A DNA stretch of 64,000 bases from the NCBI GenBank assembly GCA_002421685.1, contig DISB01000018.1:62001-126000 (forward strand), in the 5' to 3' direction. Positions 17,226 through 25,504 of the stretch are shown here, one piece after another. The notes beneath the pieces are model-generated. The model was given only the letters and a program-made list of their open reading frames with translations, did no database searches and was not told the origin of the DNA. Both the position numbers and the translations under genes were made by a program. Position 1 is the first letter of the stretch; each line of letters starts with the position of its first letter. This stretch comes from Bacteroidetes bacterium UBA6221. Lineage in GTDB: Bacteria > Bacteroidota > Bacteroidia > Chitinophagales > Chitinophagaceae.

Positions 17226-17711
17226 CTGTTCTTTGAAAACCTGATTGGAAAATGGCATTTGGGTAGGGACTTTAATAATGTTGAATTCATGATTGGTCGC
17301 GCGATGGCAGTTATTACAGGTGCTAGTAAGAAAGATATAATTGCTCTTGAATAGTTTCAAATCCTTCTGCTGAATTGCATTATCTATGCTATCCAAGGCA
17401 GGTTGTATCATCGGAATTGACTTAGCTTCGGCCCTATCAGCGTTATATTGTTTAATTCCATCTAGAGCTTCCTTTATTTCTCCCATTTCAAAATCTGCCA
17501 GCTTCCAGTTTTCTGCTTCACCTGCAAACCATAGTTTGGCATGATGAGTCTGAATGCTGGACATGAACTCGCCAAATCCAGGTTTGTATGCTTTGTCAAG
17601 ATTATTCTGTAAGCTATCTATTTTAGCTTCTAATTGTTGAGCATGATTATTTGGTTGTTCGCATGCAGCGAAAATAGCCAGCGTGATAATTAATGAAATA
17701 TACAGCTTCAT
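17223..17711 (-). CDS. Haem c-binding-like lipoprotein
   Basis: A 162-aa lipoprotein with lipobox IFAAC. A coiled-coil-like segment (QLEAKIDSLQNNLDKAY) follows, then a helical domain (FMSSIQTHHAKLWFAGEAEN) and a CNNCH motif near residue 138, the CxxCH pattern for covalent haem c. After it comes RATNHEFNIIKVP. The small helical build and near-C-terminal CxxCH resemble cytochrome c'/c556-type proteins. Function is probably periplasmic electron transfer or gas/redox sensing; no partner gene is adjacent. It is divergent from the Crp/Fnr gene at 17999, and the last codons overlap a REP-like repeat. Confidence 0.7.
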   Translation of the reverse strand: MKLYISLIITLAIFAACEQPNNHAQQLEAKIDSLQNNLDKAYKPGFGEFMSSIQTHHAKLWFAGEAENWKLADFEMGEIKEALDGIKQYNADRAEAKSIPMIQPALDSIDNAIQQKDLKLFKSNYIFLTSTCNNCHRATNHEFNIIKVPTQMPFSNQVFKEQ

Positions 17712-17804
17712 ATAGATATATTGGCAGCTTGAAATTACTATATTTCTTAAAAAGGCTGATTATCAAATGATTAAGGCGTTAATGTTTTCAACCCTTCGAG
17801 AATC

Positions 17805-17867
17805 TGGTTCGAGAAATGTCCAGAGGGATTCATAAAATAGTAAAGCCGCTACTGTAGCGGCTTTACT
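17805..17867. repeat. Dispersed repeat TGGTTCGA..., copy 3, with perfect hairpin
   Basis: TGGTTCGAGAAATG, then TCCAGAGGGATTCA, then a 13-bp perfect stem AGTAAAGCCGCTA (17839-17851), loop CTG and TAGCGGCTTTACT (17855-17867). It lies between divergent genes, so it is not positioned as an ordinary terminator for either neighbour. Confidence 0.65.
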
Positions 17868-17998
17868 ATTTGTCGATTTTCGCATGCATTCTTAAGTAGT
17901 TTATTTTCAATAGTTGCTAGGATAATAAAGGACTATCTTTAAAGTATTAAAAACCGCCCAAATAGGTTTTTAGATATTTGTTTAACAAAACTCTTTGT

Positions 17999-18565
17999 AT
18001 GTATTTATTTACCCAAAGTATTCGTTCTCTTATATCAGTCACTGAGACAGAGATAAATCGAATATCTGAGGCTTTCCGATATATCGAAATAACAAAAGGA
18101 CAACATTTGCTAAAAGAAAATACCATTTGTAAAGAGTATTATTTTCTAGAGAGTGGTTTATTAAGGCTGGTATATAATATTGATAATAAAGAAGAAACCT
18201 CATGGGTAATATCTGAAGGAACTTTTTTTACAGAGATTATAAGCCTTAAGAGTAAAAAACCGACTGCAATGTGCATAGAAGCACTTGAGTTTTCAGTTGT
18301 TTTATCAATAGATGAGGGAAAATTGGATGGGTTATGTTCCCAGGTAAAATCATTTGAAAGGTACTTAAGACTGACATGGGAAAAGAATTTGCATCAGGCT
18401 ATTCAAATGAAATTATTACAGCAATTCAGTAGTGCGCAGGAACGCTATGAAGCTCTTTTGAAGGACAGAGATTTAGTACAGAGAATTCCACAGAAATACC
18501 TTGCATCAATATTAGGTATTACACCGTATTCCCTTAGCCGGTTAAGAAGATCCAGGAAAATGTAA
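17999..18565 (+). CDS. Crp/Fnr-family transcriptional regulator
   Basis: A 188-aa regulator with an N-terminal cyclic-nucleotide-like beta barrel (residues about 20-120; KGQHLLKENTICKEYYFLES, then GLLRLVY) and a C-terminal helical DNA-binding part ending QKYLASILGITPYSLSRLRR. This is the common Bacteroidota Crp-like architecture; most members have no known ligand. The ATG at 17999 is preferred over an upstream in-frame TTG at 17978, which is part of a GATATTTG promoter-like box. It precedes DUF1772 and DUF2141 genes on the same strand and may control them. Confidence 0.85.
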   Translation: MYLFTQSIRSLISVTETEINRISEAFRYIEITKGQHLLKENTICKEYYFLESGLLRLVYNIDNKEETSWVISEGTFFTEIISLKSKKPTAMCIEALEFSVVLSIDEGKLDGLCSQVKSFERYLRLTWEKNLHQAIQMKLLQQFSSAQERYEALLKDRDLVQRIPQKYLASILGITPYSLSRLRRSRKM

Positions 18566-18626
18566 TTTCTTGCCATTTGGCAACTTTTATGACCGCATGT
18601 TTATATAGTTTTGGGAAATTTATTTG

Positions 18627-19097
18627 ATGGATATTATACTAAAAATATTCCTTATTACAGCTACTGTATTGACCGGCTTGCTATGTGGTGCCTCATTGGA
18701 TCAATCAATTAAACAACTTCCTTCCCGTCGGATAATCGGTATGAGATCATTTTCTGCATATGCAAAAGCCGCCGATTTGAAAAATGGAGTTCTCTGGTAT
18801 GCAATATTAGGCATAGGTAGCGTCTTAACGTCTGTAGTTGCTGCGGTTTTAGTATGGAAATATAACTTAGAGGACAGCTATTCACTACCTCTATATATTG
18901 CAGCAATATGTGCGGTTTGCCATACCATATGCACTACCCAGGCAGCACCCACATATCACAAACAAAAGAAAATAGATGATGAACATGAACTTCAAAAACT
19001 ATTCAATAAATTCGAATTCATCCAAACCTTTCGCTCGGTATTTGTCCTTCTTAATTTTTTAAGCCTTATATGGGCGCTAACAGCAGCATTAAAATAA
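18627..19097 (+). CDS. DUF1772-like membrane protein
   Basis: A 156-aa integral membrane protein with about four helices: residues 3-24 (IILKIFLITATVLTGLLCGA), around 55-75, around 85-105 and the C-terminal FVLLNFLSLIWALTAAL. The early SLDQSIKQLPSRRIIG and central FSAYAKAADL are consistent with the DUF1772/anthrone-oxygenase-like family. No enzymatic role can be assigned. It lies 61 bp after the Crp-like gene and 4 bp before the DUF2141 gene, so an operon is likely. Confidence 0.65.
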   Translation: MDIILKIFLITATVLTGLLCGASLDQSIKQLPSRRIIGMRSFSAYAKAADLKNGVLWYAILGIGSVLTSVVAAVLVWKYNLEDSYSLPLYIAAICAVCHTICTTQAAPTYHKQKKIDDEHELQKLFNKFEFIQTFRSVFVLLNFLSLIWALTAALK

Positions 19098-19101
19098 TGC
19101 T

Positions 19102-19554
19102 ATGAAAGTTTTTTTTCTAAAAATATTCACTATTATATCAAGCTATTCATGCTTGTTATCTAACGAAATTCCCCAGACTTCTAATATTTCCTTTACAGTA
19201 TCAGTTGATAATATCAGAAATACCAAAGGAACTATTAAGATTTGCCTGTTTAGTGAAAGAGAAGGTTTTCCAATTTATACTGAAAAGGCAATATCATGTC
19301 GGAGTGTTAGAATAAAAGAGTCGTCTATAACTTATACTTTTGCTGATATCAAGCCAGGCAGTTATGCAGTTTGTGCTTTTCATGATGAAAATAATGATAA
19401 AAAAATAAACACAAATCTTATTGGGATGCCTAAAGAAGGAATAGGTGTTTCAAATAATGCCAAGGGACATTTCGGACCACCTAAATTTGAAGATGCAAAG
19501 CTGAATATATCTGGCGACAATACGATAATTAATATTCAATTATCGTATTTATGA
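19102..19554 (+). CDS. DUF2141 family secreted protein
   Basis: A 150-aa protein with a hydrophobic N-terminus (FFLKIFTIISSYSCLLS) and the DUF2141 beta-sandwich pattern: GTIKICLFSEREGFP, then YTFADIKPGSYAVCAFHDEN, NDKKINTNLIGMPKEGIGVS and KGHFGPPKFEDAKL. DUF2141 proteins are periplasmic or surface proteins of unknown function, common in Bacteroidota. It begins 4 bp after the DUF1772 gene and is followed directly by a REP-like repeat. Confidence 0.85.
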   Translation: MKVFFLKIFTIISSYSCLLSNEIPQTSNISFTVSVDNIRNTKGTIKICLFSEREGFPIYTEKAISCRSVRIKESSITYTFADIKPGSYAVCAFHDENNDKKINTNLIGMPKEGIGVSNNAKGHFGPPKFEDAKLNISGDNTIINIQLSYL

Positions 19555-19561
19555 GTACCCC

Positions 19562-19598
19562 AACTGGCGCCGGTCTTCCGCAGGACGACCGGTGTCCA
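19562..19598. repeat. REP-like GC-rich repeat (AACTGGCGCCGGT...), copy 2
   Basis: 32 of 37 bases are identical to 17189-17225. CGCCGGTC and GACCGGTG within it pair to a short stem. It starts 8 bases after the DUF2141 stop codon, as REP-like elements often do. Confidence 0.65.
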
Positions 19599-20330
19599 AA
19601 CAGGTCATCCTGTCTTATGACCGGCATTTAATATTCTTCAGCTAAATGACCTATTCTTTGGAACATTAAAAAAGTGTAAGTCTATCCAAACGTTAATTTC
19701 AAAAATACGTTATTTATTCGTATATTTACATTAATAAACATACAGCCGGGATACCGGCTGACTTGGAAGTTCTTTGACATACTGCCACCATCTTAAGGGA
19801 AAATGTTGCAAAAGCACGCTACCTCAAAATGGCAACACTTTGCAACAAATACCAAAGCCCATAATGTAATGTCACCTGCGGACAAATTAAATCAAAATAG
19901 CATCTTCTCCTGGCCTGACAACCAGCAATCCTATACGTACAGGAGTGATATTTTGAAAGAGTTTTTTTGTCCCAACTGAAAAACGATACTAAACGATACA
20001 AAATAGCCTGTCCCGCCGCGGCGGGGATACAAAATACACTTACTATTTATGCCTTATGACTTACGACTATCGTCAAACAATCTGCCCCGCCGCGGCGGGG
20101 GAACTAAAAAGAACCATAACACACATTTCTCATCATGCGCACAACATCTCGCCGTCATTTATCCCGCAAACGGCGGGAGGGCCGGGGGGCTCTTGCACAA
20201 GGCACCCAAAAACCCGTAACCGTTTGTAACAAAAATGGATAAGTACTGTAAAAAGCGACCAAAAACGAAACTAAAAAGAACCAAATTGCACTTACGACTT
20301 ATGCCTTACGACTACTGCCAAACGCAGGCA
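19599..20330. other. Gene-free repeat-rich interval
   Basis: I find no convincing gene in these 730 bases. The stretch holds a small hairpin AGCCGG-GATA-CCGGCT near 19744, a tandem ACGATACTAA-like repeat near 19982, two GC-rich palindromes of the type CCCGCCGCGGCGGG (near 20012 and 20084), a weaker one near 20163, two copies of AACTAAAAAGAACC (near 20101 and 20269) and two related segments built from TATGCCTTA and GACTTACGACTA (near 20048 and 20290). It looks like an accumulation of short intergenic repeats before the convergent FAD oxidoreductase gene. Confidence 0.6.
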
Positions 20331-21839
20331 TCACAACAACGCCTGCAACCCTTTCTTAGCCGGCCCGGTCAGCCGACAGCCATCAGGCGCATATCGCCCG
20401 CCATGGCAGGGACAGTCCCAGGTTTTTTCCGCATTGTTCCAGGCCACAAGGCATCCCGCGTGGGGACAAACCGGGTCAACGGCAAATACTTTTCCTTGCT
20501 CGTCTTTATAAAGAGCTACCTTGTTTCCTTCCCAATCGGCCAGCACAGCGTCGCCGGGCGCCAGCTCCACCAGGGCATTTACCTGCTCATAGCTGAAACG
20601 CATACTGATGAATTTGCTGATTACATCTCCGTTTTCTTTTACAAACTCGGCAAATCCCGCTATGGGTTTTATTCTCGAGGGTCGGAACAGGTCGGCATAA
20701 GGGCTTTCTACGCCAACAATGAGGTCGGAGATTATTTTTCCTGATATCGTTCCGTACACCATACCGTTGCCTATGAAACCGGTTGCTGTGTATATATTGT
20801 TATGCCCTGGCAATAAACCAATATACGGAAGGCCGTCTGCCGAACTATAATACTGGGATGACCATTTGTATTCTATATGTTCAACACTGAAATGATGACG
20901 GATATACGATTCAAGTTCCCGGAAACTCTGCTCCGTATTGTCGTTATGGCCGGTTTTGTGGTCGTAGCCGCCGGCTATAACATAGCCCTTCCCGCCTGCT
21001 TTCATCGACCGGATATAATGGTAGGAGTCTTCCAGGTCATACAGTAGGTCTGTAGGATACCTGCCGTCCTTTAAAGTAAAAGCGCAGGCGTAGCTCCTGT
21101 AAGGCGCACACCTGAAATGCAACAGGTTGATACCCGGTGGAATATGGGTAGCGTAGACAACCTTTTCAGACTTTATAAGGCCGGCATTTGTTTCTGCAGT
21201 ATAGTATTCATCGGAGATGATGTCGCTCACCATGCAATTGTGCAGGATCACTCCTCCTGAGCGTTCAAAAGCCCTGGCCAGTCCCACCAGGTATTTGCCG
21301 ATATTGAATTGAGCCTGGTGCTCAAAAACGCAGGCCATAGTAAATGGTATTGGTATGTCGATATTATCAACAATATTGATGTCCACCCCTGCTCTCTGCG
21401 CACCCCCCACTATCTTTTGCAGCTCTTCCTCCTGCTCTTCATTTTGCGCGAAAATAAAACCCTGTTTGTATTCGAAACCGCAATCGAAATTGTAGCGTGA
21501 CGATAAATTGTGAATGAGGGTAATAGCTTCGCTGGCCGCAGCCTGTACCAACCTGGCGCTGTCGTGCCCGAAATCATTTTCTACCTGGTAGTAAGGCGTA
21601 TCCAGCATGGTATTCAGGTGGGCTGTGGTACCGCCAGAAGTGCCGAAGCCGATATTATACGCCTCCGCAAGGATACATTTTTTACCCTGTTCCTGCAGGA
21701 GCAGGGCTGTAGTAAGGCCCGTGATACCGCCGCCTACTACCAGCACATCATATATCCTATCGGCTTCCTTCTGGTTCTGAGGTTGAAATCCTGCTATTTC
21801 TTCCTGCCAGGTACTGGTCTTAGCTCCATCGCGATTCAT
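20331..21839 (-). CDS. FAD-dependent oxidoreductase with C-terminal Rieske domain
   Basis: A 502-aa two-domain protein. Residues about 28-390 are a DadA-like FAD domain with dinucleotide motif DVLVVGGGITGLTTALLLQE and the later IGLLPGHNNIYTATGFIGNG, then MVYGTISGKIISDLI. Residues about 415-502 carry a Rieske [2Fe-2S] site: CPHAGC and CPCHGG give the Cys-x-His and Cys-x2-His ligands. Fusions of this kind are widespread in bacteria, and their substrates are largely unknown. It is transcribed towards the repeat-rich interval and lies 34 bp downstream of the ligD reading frame, perhaps in the same stress-related transcript. Confidence 0.88.
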   Translation of the reverse strand: MNRDGAKTSTWQEEIAGFQPQNQKEADRIYDVLVVGGGITGLTTALLLQEQGKKCILAEAYNIGFGTSGGTTAHLNTMLDTPYYQVENDFGHDSARLVQAAASEAITLIHNLSSRYNFDCGFEYKQGFIFAQNEEQEEELQKIVGGAQRAGVDINIVDNIDIPIPFTMACVFEHQAQFNIGKYLVGLARAFERSGGVILHNCMVSDIISDEYYTAETNAGLIKSEKVVYATHIPPGINLLHFRCAPYRSYACAFTLKDGRYPTDLLYDLEDSYHYIRSMKAGGKGYVIAGGYDHKTGHNDNTEQSFRELESYIRHHFSVEHIEYKWSSQYYSSADGLPYIGLLPGHNNIYTATGFIGNGMVYGTISGKIISDLIVGVESPYADLFRPSRIKPIAGFAEFVKENGDVISKFISMRFSYEQVNALVELAPGDAVLADWEGNKVALYKDEQGKVFAVDPVCPHAGCLVAWNNAEKTWDCPCHGGRYAPDGCRLTGPAKKGLQALL

Positions 21840-21873
21840 ACAAACTTGGTTATGTTCCTATATATAAAACAGC

Positions 21874-23712
21874 TTATGAACCAGATAGTTTATGCAGCAC
21901 CTTCTCCATATCAATTCCTCTTTTCAAGACAGGTGCAAACAAGTCGCCCTTCTTTTGTAGCCGTTTCAGTGCATTCTTTATATTGAAGTCCACCGGGTCG
22001 AGTGAATGTTTCACTTCTTTCCATTCCAGCGGAGTAGATACAGGCGCTCCCGGCTTAGGCCGCAGGCTATACGCGCAGGACAAGGTTGCGCCTTTCTTGT
22101 TTTGCAGGTAATCTACATAGATTTTGTTTTTGGCACGCTTGCTTAATGAACGTTCAATCGTAGTGCTGCCTGGCAATTGTTCTACAGTAAGATGTGCAAT
22201 GAGCTCTGCAAACTGGCGAACATGTTCATAGTCATATTTTCCGCCCAGCGGCACGTACACATGCAGGCCCGACGCGCCGGAGGTTTTGCAATACGACTTG
22301 ACTCCTCCTCGCTCGAAGATTTCTTTTATTACAAGCGCGCAATCTACTACCTCGCTAAAGGTGTTTTTGTCAGATGGGTCCAGGTCCATTACCAGGTAGT
22401 CGGGATTATCGGGGTTATCTACAGTCGAGTTCCAGGGGTTGATCTCTATACAGCCCAGGTTGGCAACGTATAGCAGGGAGCGTTTGTTGTTGATGACCAG
22501 GTAGTCCACCGTCTTGTTCGATGAGTCGGACCATACAGGATAGGTGTCTACGTAATCCGGCGCATTTTCCCCCGCATCTTTATGAAAGAAGGATTTCCCT
22601 TTTATGCCATTTGGTGTGCGCAGCAGCGATTGCGGCCTGCCTTTAATATGGGGTAAAATGTATTTGGATACCTCGTTATAGTATTCGAGCATATCACCCT
22701 TGGTATAGCCTTCATCCGGCCAGTATATTTTGTCCAGGTTGGTGAGTTCTTTCTTGTTCAGGGCAGTAGTATTTTTCATATCTCGTGTGTTTGAAACTGC
22801 GTTATCTTCAACTTCTACAGGCGCTTCCTGGTGAACATCTTTTGCCGCCTTGTCGGTACGTAAGCCCATAAATACGGGATGCCTCCGGTTGCCACCTTCT
22901 GTAATTTCGGTAAATTTTATGTTACAGACCAATTGAGGCTTTACCCAGGTCACCGGCATGTTTACCCTTACCTTCTCACCGAATGGATTTGCCTCTGTTA
23001 CCAGCGGCTGCAGCTTTCCGTACAATTCCTTGAGTGTTTTGTTGTCAAAACCGGTACCGGTATGCCCTATGTACACCAATTTGCCTTTTTCATAAGTGCC
23101 CAGTATTAGTGCTCCAAAGAACTTCCTGCCACCGCGGGGCTCAGTGTACCCGGCAATAACCGCCTCGTCGGTAAGCATGTGTTTTATTTTCAACCAGTTG
23201 CTGCTGCGCGCGCCTTCTTTATAGGTACTGTCAGCCCGCTTGGCGATAATGCCCTCAAGGCCCTGTCTCTTTGCCGCTTCAAAAAAAGCTTCTCCTTCGC
23301 CCTGAACATGGTCGCAATATTTTATGACGTCGTTAAATGGCAGTTGTTTCAGAATTGCCTTGCGCTCGAGCAGGGGCAGGTTTCTCAATGACTTGCCGTC
23401 TCTATACAGTATATCGAAGACGTAGTAGATTAAAACTACATCTTCATTCAACCTGGATTGTTGCAGGTTCTGAAAGCTGGGCATACCATGTTCGTTTAAG
23501 GCTACCACCTCTCCGTCCAGCACCACGTCTGCTTTCATTTTTGCCAGGGCGTCGTATATCACAGGGTATTCGTATTGGAATGAGAGGCCGTTTCGGGAAT
23601 ACAAGCGTGTTTTATCACCTTTTACTTCAGCTACTGCCCTGTAGCCGTCCCACTTTATTTCGTACACCCAATCCGGGTCGCTAAAGATGTCATCATGTAG
23701 CTTAGCGAGCAT
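21874..23712 (-). CDS. ligD: LigD ligase and polymerase domains (3' part of split ligD)
   Basis: A 612-aa frame beginning at MLAKLHDDIF. The ATP-dependent ligase domain (about 1-290) has the nucleophile Lys20 in YEIKWDGYRA and later motifs such as EGIIAKRADSTYKEGARSSN. The polymerase/primase domain follows from about 315 (LTNLDKIYWPDEGYTKGDML, DYLVMDLDPSD, KTSGASGLHVYVPL). Together with the phosphoesterase part upstream this makes the phosphoesterase-ligase-polymerase order usual in Bacteroidota LigD, the end-joining ligase that partners Ku. The frame stays open upstream to the A10 tract (complement of 23797-23806) and would join the upstream part if the tract had 11 or 8 A. The Met at 23712 corresponds to the middle of the normal IKPMLAKL sequence and is probably not a natural start. 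Confidence 0.9.
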   Translation of the reverse strand: MLAKLHDDIFSDPDWVYEIKWDGYRAVAEVKGDKTRLYSRNGLSFQYEYPVIYDALAKMKADVVLDGEVVALNEHGMPSFQNLQQSRLNEDVVLIYYVFDILYRDGKSLRNLPLLERKAILKQLPFNDVIKYCDHVQGEGEAFFEAAKRQGLEGIIAKRADSTYKEGARSSNWLKIKHMLTDEAVIAGYTEPRGGRKFFGALILGTYEKGKLVYIGHTGTGFDNKTLKELYGKLQPLVTEANPFGEKVRVNMPVTWVKPQLVCNIKFTEITEGGNRRHPVFMGLRTDKAAKDVHQEAPVEVEDNAVSNTRDMKNTTALNKKELTNLDKIYWPDEGYTKGDMLEYYNEVSKYILPHIKGRPQSLLRTPNGIKGKSFFHKDAGENAPDYVDTYPVWSDSSNKTVDYLVINNKRSLLYVANLGCIEINPWNSTVDNPDNPDYLVMDLDPSDKNTFSEVVDCALVIKEIFERGGVKSYCKTSGASGLHVYVPLGGKYDYEHVRQFAELIAHLTVEQLPGSTTIERSLSKRAKNKIYVDYLQNKKGATLSCAYSLRPKPGAPVSTPLEWKEVKHSLDPVDFNIKNALKRLQKKGDLFAPVLKRGIDMEKVLHKLSGS

Positions 23713-23777
23713 TGGTTTGATATACCTGGTGTACTTCCGGGCCTGGGTACGTGTGTACCGGTTATTCCTGCCCGATA

Positions 23778-24428
23778 TTACTTCTCCGTTACCGGCTTTT
23801 TTTTTTCGGGACCTGGGTTGGCTATCTTGTTGGGTGTTTTGTGCCGGGTGGTTCTACCGTTTTTCTTTGCATGGGTATATTCCAGCGCAGCCTTTTTTGC
23901 GTAGTCTTCGCTGTCGTAGTCATCGTCGGTTGCATACTTGTCACGATGTTTTATCAGCAGCCAGCTTTTTTCATCTTTCTTCAGGTTAACTAATGCAAAT
24001 GACCCTTTCAGCTTTCGTCCTTTCAATATGAATTTGATGCTGCCACCCCGCAGTTCCTGTGCAAATTTTCTTGCACTGATGGGCTCTTCATTTTCGTCTA
24101 CGGGCTGATAAGTTCCGTGGTCCCAAACATCAACCCTGCCGGCGCCGTAGTTCCCTTCAGGTATCTGGCCTTCAAATGTAGCATAAGAAATAGGATGGTC
24201 TTCCACCATCATCGCCAGCCTTTTATCTTTAGGATTTAGAGAAGGGCCTTTGGGCACAGCCCAGCTTTTTAGCGTGCCGTTCAGTTCCAGCCTGAAATCG
24301 TAATGCAAATGTGAAGCATGGTGTCGCTGCACTACGAAAATCAATTCTTTGCTTGCCTTTTTTACCTTGCCTGCCGGCTCGGGTGTGTCCTTAAAATCCC
24401 GCTTCTTTTTATACTCGATTAAACTCAT
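23778..24428 (-). CDS. ligD: LigD 3'-phosphoesterase domain (5' part of split ligD)
   Basis: A 216-aa frame with the LigD phosphoesterase fold: FVVQRHHASHLHYDFRLEL, WAVPKGPSLNPKDKRLAMMV, YATFEGQIPEGNYGAGRVDV and WDHGTY carry the conserved His/Asp/Arg residues that bind metal and trim 3' ends. The frame ends with GPEKKKPVTEK and a stop 19 bases after a run of ten A. Adding one A shifts it into AGNGEVISGRNNRYTRTQAR and on to the ligase domain. The start ATG at 24428 overlaps the Ku stop by one base, so ku and ligD are translationally coupled. Confidence 0.9.
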   Translation of the reverse strand: MSLIEYKKKRDFKDTPEPAGKVKKASKELIFVVQRHHASHLHYDFRLELNGTLKSWAVPKGPSLNPKDKRLAMMVEDHPISYATFEGQIPEGNYGAGRVDVWDHGTYQPVDENEEPISARKFAQELRGGSIKFILKGRKLKGSFALVNLKKDEKSWLLIKHRDKYATDDDYDSEDYAKKAALEYTHAKKNGRTTRHKTPNKIANPGPEKKKPVTEK

Positions 24429-25204
24429 CAACTGGCTTTTTTGGTTTTGAGGCTTTCTTTCAATTGGGCCATAATATCTTTTGGCTGACTACGAACGATC
24501 TTGAATTTGGGTTGCGATACCTTTTTCCCGCCGGCCTTGCTTTTTATGATCTTCATCAGGGCGTCGGTGTAGGTGTCTCTGTATTTCGCAATGTTGAATT
24601 TTTTGGGCGTGAGTTGATTGATGAGCGTCATTGCCATTTTCAATTCATCCTGTTTAACAGTTGCCCGCTCAGGCAAATTAATATCTGCAGTATCCCTTAT
24701 TTCTTCAGGGAAGCGCAGTTTTACCAAAACCAGCAAGTTGTTTTCTGCGGCTTTTACCATGCAAAAGTTTTCACGTGTGCGCATAACGAAAGAACCCAGG
24801 GCTACCTTGCCGGATTCCTGTAGCGCGCGGTGCAATAGTATATATGCTTTCTCGCCGCCCTTGGAAGGCGCAACGTAATATGGTGTATCTATATAGATGC
24901 TGTCCAGGTCGTCCTCTTTTATAAACTCCTGTATCTCTATCATCTTACTTTTTTCCGGGGCGGCTTTTTCAAAATCCTCTTCGTCAAGCACCACATATTC
25001 ATCGCCGTACTTATAGCCCTTTACAATATTTTCCCAGGCCACTTCCTTGCCCGTACTTTCATTGATGCGCTGAAATTTAATATTGGCATAATTCTTTTTA
25101 TCCAGCATATCAAGGTCCAGCTTGCTGGAACTGACTGCAGAATAAAGGCGGATGGGAATGTTTACCAATCCGAACCCTATCGCACCTGTCCATATCGACC
25201 GCAT
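24428..25204 (-). CDS. ku: Non-homologous end-joining protein Ku
   Basis: A 258-aa bacterial Ku. The start MRSIWTGAIGFGLVNIPIRL is nearly invariant in the family. The core includes EVAWENIVKGYKYGDEYVVL, PYYVAPSKGGEKAYILLHRA and LGSFVMRTRENFCMVKA; the C-terminus is Lys-rich. Ku homodimers thread onto broken DNA ends and recruit LigD. It is encoded immediately before ligD with a 1-base overlap, so the end-joining pair is one transcription unit. Confidence 0.97.
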   Translation of the reverse strand: MRSIWTGAIGFGLVNIPIRLYSAVSSSKLDLDMLDKKNYANIKFQRINESTGKEVAWENIVKGYKYGDEYVVLDEEDFEKAAPEKSKMIEIQEFIKEDDLDSIYIDTPYYVAPSKGGEKAYILLHRALQESGKVALGSFVMRTRENFCMVKAAENNLLVLVKLRFPEEIRDTADINLPERATVKQDELKMAMTLINQLTPKKFNIAKYRDTYTDALMKIIKSKAGGKKVSQPKFKIVRSQPKDIMAQLKESLKTKKAS

Positions 25205-25285
25205 AAGAATAGATTTTTCATTTAGGGTAGTTTAAAAAGCGTGCCAATAACAGGAAAACCCATAACAAGATACGAATATCCAGCC

Positions 25286-25480
25286 TTAACTTTTCTTTGA
25301 ACTACTTTTCTTTTTGGGCACCTTTTCGCCCTTTTCCCTTGCTTCTGATAACCCGATAGCAACAGCTTGTTTACGACTGGTCACCTTTTTGCCCGAGCCG
25401 CTTTTAAGCTTACCTTCTTTAAACTCGTGCATCACATCCTCCACCTTTTCCTGTGCACCTTTTGAGTATTTGCGTGGCAT
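25286..25480 (-). CDS. Small basic DUF6496-type protein
   Basis: A 64-aa Lys-rich protein: MPRKYSKGAQEKVEDVMHEF, then KEGKLKSGSGKKVTSRKQAV and AIGLSEAREKGEKVPKKK. This pattern is the DUF6496 family, found next to stress and DNA-repair genes in many bacteria; its charge suggests nucleic acid binding, but no function is established. It sits upstream of ku on the same strand, separated by 81 bp. Confidence 0.75.
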   Translation of the reverse strand: MPRKYSKGAQEKVEDVMHEFKEGKLKSGSGKKVTSRKQAVAIGLSEAREKGEKVPKKKSSSKKS

Positions 25481-25504
25481 GACTAAAGAATTGTAATTGG
25501 TGAA

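Noticed and set aside
20235..20744. Plus-strand open frame over the FAD/Rieske gene end
   Set aside because: It is antisense to a well-supported gene and has no domain.
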